Program-made: the position numbers and the translations under genes
Shown here: one piece after another, positions 53,601 to 60,335 of the stretch
Numbering within the stretch: position 1 is the first letter of the stretch
Layout of the letters: each line of letters begins with the position of its first letter
Source: Phytohabitans flavus
GTDB taxonomy: Bacteria > Actinomycetota > Actinomycetes > Mycobacteriales > Micromonosporaceae
Reading direction: 5' to 3'
Length of the DNA stretch: 64,000 nucleotides
NCBI RefSeq assembly: GCF_011764545.1
Contig: NZ_AP022870.1
Coordinates: 6,392,001 to 6,456,000, forward strand
The notes under the pieces: generated by a model
Database searches by the model: none
What the model saw: only the letters and a program-made list of their open reading frames with translations
Told to the model about the DNA's origin: nothing

Positions 53601-54846
53601 GCTCTTCGGCGACAGCTCGTACATCACCACCTATCTCCGCAGCATCGGCTACGACCTGTCTCGCGTCGAGCAGACAGGGTCGAACTTCGGCATGAATGTG
53701 GAGCACGACACGCCGTTCCTGAGCACGGTCGGCACCGGCACCATGGTGTCCGATGGGCTATCGATCATGAACGCCGACTTCTCGAGCACCTCCTTCCGCG
53801 TAACGCGCGTGGCGATCGGGCCGCGAAACTTCCTCGGGAACGCCCTCGTCTTTCCCTCGGGGAGCAGGACGGGCGAAAACTGCCTCCTCGGCACGAAGGT
53901 GTTAATCCCGCTCGACGGCGACGTCCGGGAGAACGTCGGGCTGCTCGGCTCGCCGAGCTTCGAGATCCCCCGGTCGGTCCAGCGCGACAGCAGTTTCGAC
54001 TACTTGAAGGACGGAAAGGTGCTGCGCCGCAAGCTCGCGGCCAAGACCAGGCACAACACTGTCACCATCGCGCTGCACCTGCTCGTACGGTGGTTCCACC
54101 TCTTCTTCATCACCCTCCTCGCGCTCGTCGCCGTCGACGTCTTCCATCGGTTCGGCCTACCGGCGATCGCGGTCGCCGTCGTCGTCAGCCCCTTGATCAG
54201 CGCGGCCTTCTTCACGTTCGTGGACCGTGCCGTCACCGGGTTCGGGCCCCTGAAACCGAGATTCTGCTCGATCTACGACATCGCCTTCTGGCGGCACGAG
54301 CGCTACTGGAAGGTGCCCGCGATGCGCTATATCCAGATGCTCAACGGAACCCCGTTCAAAAACATCATCTGGCGGCTGCTCGGGGTCCGCATCGGCCGCA
54401 GGGTCTTCGACGACGGTTGCTGGATCACGGAGCGCAGCCTTGTCGCCATCGGAGACGACAGCACCCTCAACGAAGGAAGCATCATCCAGAGCCACTCCTT
54501 GGAGGACGGCACCTTCAAGTCCGACCACATCACCATCGGCGCCAACTGCACGCTTGGTGCCGGCGCGCTCGTGCACTACGGCGTGACGATGGGGGACGGC
54601 GCCGATCTCGGGCCTGACTCCTTCCTCATGAAGGGCGAGGAGATCGCACCGTACACGCAGTGGCTCGGAAACCCGGCCAGGGAAAGTCGAGACGTACGAC
54701 CGGTCGAGCTTGCGGGAGTCGCATCCTCGCTCGCCGCTGCACCAATATCGCCCTTGTCGCTTCAACAGCACCAAACCGCGGCCCGCCGCATCACCCACGA
54801 GGCCCCGCGTCCGGAGAAGGATCAGCGCGAACCAGAGCCGACGTGA
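50626..54846 (+). CDS. Pls-type (epsilon-poly-lysine synthetase-like) membrane nonribosomal peptide synthetase
   Basis: A 1406-residue single-module synthetase with the Pls/PosA architecture. An adenylation domain (about 35-540) has YIIYTSGSTGRPKGVA, AFDFSVEEIWVPWMVGA, NVYGPTETTVTATWAL, RIYRSGDLGRV and KIRGYRIELTEIE. A carrier domain follows with Ser in DDLGANSLLLARF (about residue 583). Then three pairs of membrane helices (about 648-720, 885-960, 1150-1205) alternate with three acyltransferase-like domains (about 780-865, 1010-1110, 1255-1355) of left-handed beta-helix hexapeptide type. In Pls these three tandem domains polymerise the amino acid through its side-chain amine. No thioesterase. 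It shares one base with the aminotransferase and ends inside the 3' end of helR. Confidence 0.92.
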   Translation: MRQETSRHVNTVDVQPQILVCPGYDNAIRWRPGERLQDLFEQQCDRMREIGEGDHLAVDAGDVRLTYAQLDAQANQLARHLLGQGARPGDRIGLLFDQAVLSYVAMLAVLKINAAYVPLDVGFPADRLAYIAQDANVHTVLTTSHLRDRLGHLAATPLCLDDVESKVATEAADRLTDAERGEPVDELCYIIYTSGSTGRPKGVAIQHASIVNFLRVAAEVYGMRLTDRVYQGMTIAFDFSVEEIWVPWMVGATLVPKPGGSSLLGSDLHDFLLARDITALCCVPTLLATIDDELPGLRFLLVSGEACPQDLIARWHRPDRRFLNVYGPTETTVTATWALVHPERPVTLGFPLPTYTAVILDPAEGKVLPRGEMGEIGIAGIALSSGYVNRDDLTERAFVRDFIGIDGNPSGRIYRSGDLGRVNDSGEIEYHGRIDSQVKIRGYRIELTEIESVLLQVPGIAQAVVTTFEPEPGEVELAAYYSARRDSGSPDREVIYDHLRDRLPRYMVPAYLDQLDVLPTLPSDKVDRKRLPPPASRRSLATPDSHVEPTTGAEKTLAEALAHVLHIDQVSADANFFDDLGANSLLLARFCSRVRQHSDLPSVSMRDVYLHPTVRSLAANLAEVAPAPTAPPPSAPSVPAARASTAQYVLCGALQFLLFVAYACLNAVILVGGYDWIASATGLIEIYRRSVEFGSAAFAVMCAVPILAKWTLVGRWKRQQIRVWSLAYVRFWTVKTLIRTNPLVLFIGSPVYSLYLRALGARVGRGVVILSPHMPVCTDLLTIGDGTVIRKDAAFNCYRANAGVIQTGAVTLGKDVYIGQQTVIDIETSMGDGSQLGNSSSLHESQAVPAGQRWHGSPAQPTEVDYRAVGPARCGRLRRFSYGFFQVLNALVLYMPIATGGLVVLLSEVPHLSQLIGPGHEAATSWAFYRDQLIFSSVLFFGLLITGLVTVVTVPRLLNLALRPDKVYPLYGFYYWLQRMISRMTNAKVYVSLFGDSSYITTYLRSIGYDLSRVEQTGSNFGMNVEHDTPFLSTVGTGTMVSDGLSIMNADFSSTSFRVTRVAIGPRNFLGNALVFPSGSRTGENCLLGTKVLIPLDGDVRENVGLLGSPSFEIPRSVQRDSSFDYLKDGKVLRRKLAAKTRHNTVTIALHLLVRWFHLFFITLLALVAVDVFHRFGLPAIAVAVVVSPLISAAFFTFVDRAVTGFGPLKPRFCSIYDIAFWRHERYWKVPAMRYIQMLNGTPFKNIIWRLLGVRIGRRVFDDGCWITERSLVAIGDDSTLNEGSIIQSHSLEDGTFKSDHITIGANCTLGAGALVHYGVTMGDGADLGPDSFLMKGEEIAPYTQWLGNPARESRDVRPVELAGVASSLAAAPISPLSLQQHQTAARRITHEAPRPEKDQREPEPT

Positions 54847-56973
54847 GGATGACGAGCTGCTGGGTCGCCCGGGTCATCGCGACGTACCTGTCGACCGCTC
54901 CTTCGACGCCTTCGCCGAACTTCTCCGGGTCGACGAGAACGACAAGGTCGAACTCGAGCCCCTTCGACAGCTCCGGCGCCAGCGACTGGACGCGGGACGT
55001 CGGCTGGAAGGTGGGGTCGCCGATGACGCAGGCGATTCCCTCGGCGTGCGCGGCGAGCCAGGCGTCGAGGATCGAATCCAATTCAGAAGCGGATCCGTGT
55101 ACGACGGGGACGCCGCTGCTGCGGATGGAGGTCGGCACGTTGGCGTCCGGGAGTACGGCCCGGATGACCGGCTCGGCTTCCAGCATGACCTCTTCCGGCG
55201 TCCGGTAGTTGATGGTCAGGGTGGCCAGGGCGATCCGGTCGAGCCCGATGCGCTCGAGCCGTTCCTGCCACGACTCGGTAAACCCGTGCCTGGCCTGGGC
55301 GCGGTCCCCGACGATCGTGAAGCTCCGGGACGGGCAGCGGAGCAGCAACATCTGCCACTCCGCGTCGGTCAGCTCCTGGGCCTCGTCCACGACGATGTGT
55401 GCGAACGGTCCTGCGAGCAGGTCAGGGTCGGCGTCGGGCGGTGGGGTCTCGTCGACCAGGGCGTCCCGCATGTCCTGCCCGTAAAACATCTTCATGACGC
55501 CTTCGCCGTCGTCATAGGCTTCGGACTCGATCAGGTCGTCGACGACCGTGGCCATGTCCGCACGTTTGGCGGCGACAGCGGCGTCGTGCTTGCGCCTCCG
55601 CCGTGACGCCTCCGGGTCGCCGAGCCGCTGCCGCGCCGTGTCCAGCAGCGGCAGGTCGGACACCGTCCAGGCCTGGGCCTCCGCGCGCTGCAGCTTCCGG
55701 ACCTCCTCTGGGCTGAGCCAGGGAGCGCACTTGCGCAGATAGGCGGGTACCGACCACAGGTCGCCGACGAGGTCGGCCGCTTCGAGCAGCGGCCACGCGC
55801 GGTTGAAGGTCGTGAGCAGCTCCCTGTTCTGCCGCAGCGACCTGCGCAGCGGCTCCTCCGGTTCGTCGCCGTCGTACTTGTCCATCAGGATCGTGAGCAG
55901 TTCCTCCCAGATCTGCTCGCGCGCCTCGTTGTGCGGTGTACCAGGTTCGCGTGCGTCGAACGCGTCGGCCCAGTCGTTCGCACTCAGCCGGATGTCCGAC
56001 TCGTGCGTCGTAACCGTCATCCCCTTGCTGGGCGGCTCCTCGTAGAACCTGACGGCCGCCTCGATCGCCTTAACCAGACCCGCGGACGACTTCAGCAGAG
56101 CCGCCTCCGGGTCGGTCTCGACCGCTGCTCTGGCCCCTCGGGGACCAGGTCGCGCAGGGTACAGATCTGCACGTCCTCCTCTCCGAGGCTGGGCAGCACG
56201 TCGGCGACGTACGCCAGGTAGGGGTGGTGCGGACCGACGAACAGCACGCCACCCCGGCGGTGGCCGAGGCGAGGGTCGGAGTAGAGCAGGTACGCGGTGC
56301 GGTGCAGAGCGACAACGGTCTTCCCCGTGCCCGGACCGCCGTCGACGACGAGGGCGCCGCGCGATCCAGCGCGGATGATGGCGTCCTGGTCGGCCTGGAT
56401 GGTGCCGAGCACGTCCCGCATCCGGGGCGACCGGCTGGTGCCCAGGCTGGCGATGAAGGCGGACTGGTCGTCGAGCGCGGCGGCGTGCCCTTCGAACCCC
56501 TCGTACGTGAACACCTCGTCCCAGTAGTCGCTGATCCGGCCCTTCGTCCAGCGGTACCTGCGGCGGCTTGCCATACCCATCGGGTTGGCGTGGGTCGCCC
56601 CGAAGAACGGCTCGGCCGCCGGCGAACGCCAGTCGAGCAACAGCTGACCGCCCGTGCTGTCGGTGAGGCCTCGCCGTCCGATGTACACGGGCTCGGGGTT
56701 GTCCGCGCTGACCATATGTCCGAGGCAGAGGTCCAAACCGAAGCGGCGCAGTGTGCGCAGGCGAGCGTTCAGACGGCGGATCTCCTGGTCCCGGTCCAAC
56801 GCCCGCCGGCCTTTCCCGCCGGGCGCCTTACGCTCGGCATCGAGGCGGGCGGACAGGTCGGCGAACGACTGTTCAAGGCTCTCCGCGATGGCCACGAAAT
56901 GCTGCTCATCGCGCGCGATCAGCGCCGGGTCGGCCTTGGATGAGAGGTTTTCAGGAAGGTCGAACACACTCAT
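54791..56973 (-). CDS. helR: HelR/HelD-like RNA polymerase-associated superfamily 1 helicase, frameshifted
   Basis: UvrD-like ATPase that in actinobacteria displaces rifamycins from RNA polymerase and recycles stalled enzyme. N-terminal coiled coil (EQHFVAIAESLEQSFADLSA), PVYIGRRGLTDSTGGQLLLD, LDWRSPAAEPFFGATHANP, Walker A ALVVDGGPGTGKTVVALHRT. After a one-base shift at about 56,131-56,138 (GGGG on the coding strand) the frame continues through AHIVVDEAQELTDAEWQMLL (motif II), FTIVGDRAQARHGFTESW, ATLTINYRTPEEVM and YVAMTRATQQLVILTSALV. Repaired length 727 aa. ATG at 56971-56973. A rifamycin-associated-element-like palindrome lies about 190 bases upstream. The 3' end overlaps the synthetase gene by 56 bases, convergently. 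Confidence 0.87.
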
Positions 56974-57318
56974 GGCACAACTCCGATAAAGACGATGTCC
57001 CGGGCTCGCGGGAGTGCTCGCCGCTGCTCCCGCCGGAGACCGGTCGGGCCTTGGCGGCCCTCCCTGCCAGGTCCGTGGGTGGTCGGCCGCAGGGCTGCAA
57101 ACCTTCCGCGACTTCCCGTTTCCGCAGGTTCTGGCCTCGGCCGACGATTGTGCGCCACGACCCCGGTCTTGCCGCAAGCCCCCGGTGCGCTATACCTTAG
57201 AAAGGGCAGGGAGTGCGTTTCTTTTCCCGGCGCTCAAATCGTGGCGAGCTCGATCCGGATTTCCTCGCGGTTCTTCTCCACGAGGTTTACGACGTAGTCC
57301 CGTTCTCCGGGCAAGGCC
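56974..57318 (-). other. helR upstream region
   Basis: These 345 bases separate helR from the hypothetical gene upstream. They contain the candidate rifamycin-associated element at 57165-57181 and AT-richer promoter-like sequence just above it (TAAGGTATAGC on the minus strand, about 57,188-57,198). A 27-codon frame (TTG start, TGA at 57234-57236) ending VEKNREEIRIELATI looks protein-like and could be a leader or the shifted tail of the upstream gene. The open frame continuing from helR into this region has no start signal. Confidence 0.5.
57165..57181 (-). promoter_or_regulatory. Rifamycin-associated element (RAE)-like palindrome
   Basis: On the minus strand the sequence reads GGGCTTGCGGCAAGACC: arms GGGCTTGC and GCAAGACC around a central G, complementary at all but one position. 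This matches, from memory, the RAE found upstream of rifamycin-induced genes such as rph and helR in actinomycetes. It sits about 190 bases before the helR ATG, next to promoter-like sequence. Confidence 0.75.
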
Positions 57319-57642
57319 TCACTGGTCGGTCGGGATCGATTCGACGCTCGCTTCGGTGAGCTGCCAACCACGCAGGAGCGCGACGATACGCAGGGCGTGC
57401 TCGATCAGCGCGGTGACAGCCCGCAAAGCGCCTTCGCGGCTGGAAGACGTCACGAGCAGACTCGCCATCGTGCCGCCCGGATGAGCGCCGACCCGCCGAT
57501 CAAGCACCGTGACGACGTCGCCGGCGGGCGTCACAGCTTCGTGGGCGCGGTCCAAGAGATCGTCGAGCGCGTCCGCCGCATCGAGAGACTGCGACCGGGA
57601 CAGCGGCAATGTGCTGGCAGGTGGGGCGATCGACACGACCAC
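57319..57642 (-). CDS. Hypothetical alpha/beta protein downstream of the pstB-like gene
   Basis: I do not recognise this 107-residue protein. From a GTG at 57640-57642 it predicts helix SLDAADALDDLLDRAHEAV, strand VVTVLDRRVGAHPG, strand MASLLVTSSS, helix REGALRAVTALIEHALRIVA and a final strand, that is, a small alternating alpha/beta fold. G/C bias at third positions agrees with coding. It starts about 75 bases after the pstB stop on the same strand. The start is uncertain: the frame is open into pstB, and a second GTG lies two codons downstream. Confidence 0.5.
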   Translation of the reverse strand: MVVSIAPPASTLPLSRSQSLDAADALDDLLDRAHEAVTPAGDVVTVLDRRVGAHPGGTMASLLVTSSSREGALRAVTALIEHALRIVALLRGWQLTEASVESIPTDQ

Positions 57643-57718
57643 AAGCCATGGAAGGTTGACAGACGGCCGGGGCCCTCCGGAGTCAGTCTGGGCCAGCCGT
57701 GATGCTGGCCAAGGGGGG

Positions 57719-58657
57719 TCAGCCGAACCGGCCATGGACGTAGTCGCTCGTACGCGGATCCTGCGGCTCGTTGAACATCGCGTCGGTGGGGCCGTGCTCG
57801 ACGATGTAGCCGGGTTTGCCCTGCTCCGCGAGGAAGAACGCGCACCGGTTGGAGACGCGGGCCGCCTGCTGCATGTTGTGGGTGACGATGACGATCGTCA
57901 CCTCCGCGACGAGTTCGGCGATGGTTTCCTCGATGACCCGGGTGGAGGTCGGGTCGAGCGCCGAGCACGGTTCGTCCATGAGGAGCACCCGCGGGCGGAT
58001 CGCGAGCGAGCGGGCGATGCACAGCCGCTGCTGCTGGCCGCCGGAGAGGGCGCCGCCCGGCTGCCGCAGCCGGTCCCGGACCTCACGCCACAGCCCCGCC
58101 TTGGTCAGGCACTCCTCGACAAGGTCGTCCTTGTCGTTGCGCCGAACCCTGGCACCGGTGAGCTTCAACCCGGCGACGACGTTGTCGTAAATCGACATAG
58201 CGGGAAACGGGTTCGGCTTCTGGAACACCATGCCGATCTGCCGCCGCGCCTCGGTGATCCGCCGGGAAGCGGCGTAGATGTCCTGCCCATCCAGCAAAAC
58301 CTCGCCGGCCATCGCGGCGCTTGGGACAAGCTCGTGCATCCGGTTCAGGATGCGCAGGAAGGTGGACTTTCCGCATCCCGACGGGCCGATGAGGGCGGTG
58401 ACCTCGCCAGCCCGCATGAAGAGGGTCACCCGGTCAAGCACCCGGTGGTCGCCGAACCAGGCGGTGATGTCGCGCGCGTCCAGCCCGGCGAGCGCTTGGT
58501 GGCGGCCGGCGGCCGGCGGCTTCCCGGAGTGCCCGCGGGACCACTCGATGGTGTCGCCGTGCCGGGGCACCAGGGGTTCCGGTTCGACCATTGTGTCGGC
58601 GGCGGAACCGCTGCTTCGTACGACGTGCATTGTGTTTGTGTCTTCGTGCTCATTCAC
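57719..58657 (-). CDS. pstB: PstB-like phosphate ABC transporter ATP-binding protein (orphan)
   Basis: ABC ATPase of 312 residues. After an unusual 60-residue polar N-terminal extension it has DARDITAWFGDHRVLDRVTL, Walker A IGPSGCGKSTFLRILNR, the PstB-typical MVFQKPNPFPAMSIYDNVVA, signature GGALSGGQQQRLCIARSLA, Walker B RVLLMDEPCSALDPTST and the H-loop IVTHNMQQAARVSNRCAFF. Sequence class is clearly PstB, but no pstS, pstC or pstA is present; instead it lies 27 bases behind a sortase-like gene in a surface-protein cluster. It may serve a variant transporter whose other parts lie beyond the right edge. Confidence 0.85.
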   Translation of the reverse strand: MNEHEDTNTMHVVRSSGSAADTMVEPEPLVPRHGDTIEWSRGHSGKPPAAGRHQALAGLDARDITAWFGDHRVLDRVTLFMRAGEVTALIGPSGCGKSTFLRILNRMHELVPSAAMAGEVLLDGQDIYAASRRITEARRQIGMVFQKPNPFPAMSIYDNVVAGLKLTGARVRRNDKDDLVEECLTKAGLWREVRDRLRQPGGALSGGQQQRLCIARSLAIRPRVLLMDEPCSALDPTSTRVIEETIAELVAEVTIVIVTHNMQQAARVSNRCAFFLAEQGKPGYIVEHGPTDAMFNEPQDPRTSDYVHGRFG

Positions 58658-58684
58658 GGTACAAACGTCCTTCTCTTACGTGCC

Positions 58685-59650
58685 TTACATGAGGTTGGGC
58701 AGCAGCCGGGCGATCTGATCGGCGGTGGCGACGCTGAAGAAAACCAGCACCGGAACGGAGATGGTCCACACCTGCCAGCGGCCCCAGTGCAGCCGGATCC
58801 AGGTCAGTAGCACGGACGCGGCCACCAGCGCCTGGCCCCACAGGACGAGCTGCATCCAGGCGAACTGGTCGATACCCAGCGCCAACTCCGCCGTCGAGAG
58901 GTCACGCCTCGTCAGCGGCATCGGCGGCGTGGGTAGCGCCGAAGAGGTGAGGTCGGCGTCGACGCGGAGCACGCCGGAGGGCAGCAGCGGTGAGCCGTCG
59001 GCGGTGGTCAGAGTCAGGCGGCCGCCACCAGCGGCGAGAGCCGGTGGGAACGGGTCGCCGCCGCGGCGCACGCCCAGCACCCGGAAGGTCGACACACCCT
59101 GGCCGGTGGTGACGGTGAACGTGTCACCCGGGTTCAACCTGGACAGTCCGCGGAACGGACCGCCGTACGCGGTGGCCCGGCCCATGATCACCGAAACCCC
59201 AGACTGCCCCGGCATCGGCGTGTTCCGCAGGTGACCCGGCCCCTTCTGCAGGACCGCCCCGGTCGTGCCCTCGAAGACCACCTCCCGGAGGTTGATCTGC
59301 GGGATCGAGAGCACCGCCACCGGGGTGCCCGGCGTGAGCAGCTTCTCCGCGTCATCCGGCCGGGTGGCCGCGACCGGCGCCGTACCGAGCGCCAGCTCCT
59401 TGCGGAAGTTCGCGTACTCGGTGTACTGCGCCCGGGCGTGGTGCAGGGAGGAGAACACCCCGATGTACAAGGCGAAGAACATCACCACGACCGAGAGCAG
59501 GATCAGCATGTTCGCCACCATGCGCCGGGCCGACGGCGGCGGCTCGTCGTTCGCCGGGCGGCGCGCTGGAGGGTCGTACGGCGGCTCGGTCATCGCGGCG
59601 TCGCTGGACGGGTGCGCCGCCGGCCGGCCGTCTTCGATCGTGGCGGTCAT
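58685..59650 (-). CDS. Sortase-like membrane protein lacking catalytic His and Cys
   Basis: A 321-residue protein: cytoplasmic Pro-rich N-terminus, membrane helix (MLILLSVVVMFFALYIGVF), an extracytoplasmic sortase fold, then two C-terminal membrane helices (QLVLWGQALVAASVLLTWI, WTISVPVLVFFSVATADQI). The fold is recognised from VLSIPQINLREVVFEGTTGA, GPGHLRNTPMPGQSG, YGGPFRGLSRLNPGDTFTV and RLTLTTADGSP. In active sortases the third block contains GHR and the last TLTTC; here they read VIMGRATAYGG and TLTTADG, so His and Cys are both missing. Probably a non-catalytic scaffold or binding protein. Its ATG overlaps the LPRTG gene (ATGA). Confidence 0.78.
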   Translation of the reverse strand: MTATIEDGRPAAHPSSDAAMTEPPYDPPARRPANDEPPPSARRMVANMLILLSVVVMFFALYIGVFSSLHHARAQYTEYANFRKELALGTAPVAATRPDDAEKLLTPGTPVAVLSIPQINLREVVFEGTTGAVLQKGPGHLRNTPMPGQSGVSVIMGRATAYGGPFRGLSRLNPGDTFTVTTGQGVSTFRVLGVRRGGDPFPPALAAGGGRLTLTTADGSPLLPSGVLRVDADLTSSALPTPPMPLTRRDLSTAELALGIDQFAWMQLVLWGQALVAASVLLTWIRLHWGRWQVWTISVPVLVFFSVATADQIARLLPNLM

Positions 59651-60324
59651 CCGCGTGCCTCACCGGATGCGGTACTGAGTACACCCAGCGCGCGCAGCCG
59701 GGCGCGGCGTCGACCCATCACCGTCAACAGGACACCGACGACGATCAGCCCCACACCGGCACCGACGAACCCGATCAGGTTGGCGCCGGTCCGCGGCAGC
59801 GAGCCACCTCCGCCACCGTCGGATCCGTCGCCACCGCCCACCGGCAAGGTGGCGACGATGGTCACCGTGAAGGCGAAGCTCGCGCTACGTTTCGACGTCT
59901 GTCCCTTGAACGTGAGCGTCTTGCGGCCCGCGCCGAGATCGGCCGGGAGCGAGAGGTCTCGCCGAGCGGTACCGTCCTGGCCGGCGGTGACAGTGCCGAG
60001 GTCACGCGACGGTCCGAGGGACATCGCGACCCGCTCGCCACCGGCGAACCCGGTGCCGGTGCAGGAGAGCTGATCACCCGGGTGCAGCGTCGGGTTCTGC
60101 CCCAGCGCGGCGCCGCCGGCGCCGGTGCACGCGAGGCTGGCCTGCCCCGGTGGCATGGTGTGCTCCGGGACGGTGACCCTGACCGACTGCCCGTCGCCGT
60201 CCTCGGCTCTGGCGCTCGGCGCCGCGCCAAGCGCGCCCAGGCCAACGGTCAGGACGGCTACCGCGGCCAACAGGGTTCCCTTGGCAGGCCTGCGGCCGAA
60301 GCGGTTCGCGTGTCGGTTCGGCAT
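59647..60324 (-). CDS. Secreted LPXTG-type (LPRTG) cell-surface protein
   Basis: 225 residues: signal peptide (LLAAVAVLTVGLGALGAAPS, cleavage after ARA), a beta-sandwich-like domain with one Cys pair (SLACTG, LSCTGTGF), a Gly/Asp-rich linker, then the sorting signal SLPRTGANLIGFVGAGVGLI, membrane helix and basic tail (GRRRARLR). This is a classical sortase substrate layout, although the nearest sortase-like protein seems inactive. ATG at 60322-60324 with GAGGAG overlapping the upstream stop. Confidence 0.82.
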   Translation of the reverse strand: MPNRHANRFGRRPAKGTLLAAVAVLTVGLGALGAAPSARAEDGDGQSVRVTVPEHTMPPGQASLACTGAGGAALGQNPTLHPGDQLSCTGTGFAGGERVAMSLGPSRDLGTVTAGQDGTARRDLSLPADLGAGRKTLTFKGQTSKRSASFAFTVTIVATLPVGGGDGSDGGGGGSLPRTGANLIGFVGAGVGLIVVGVLLTVMGRRRARLRALGVLSTASGEARG

Positions 60325-60335
60325 GGTCGGGCTCC

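Noticed and set aside
56974..57177. Upstream extension of the helR frame
   Set aside because: Arg/Pro/Gly-rich, contains the promoter/RAE region, and HelD-type proteins start at the MSVFDLPENL ATG.
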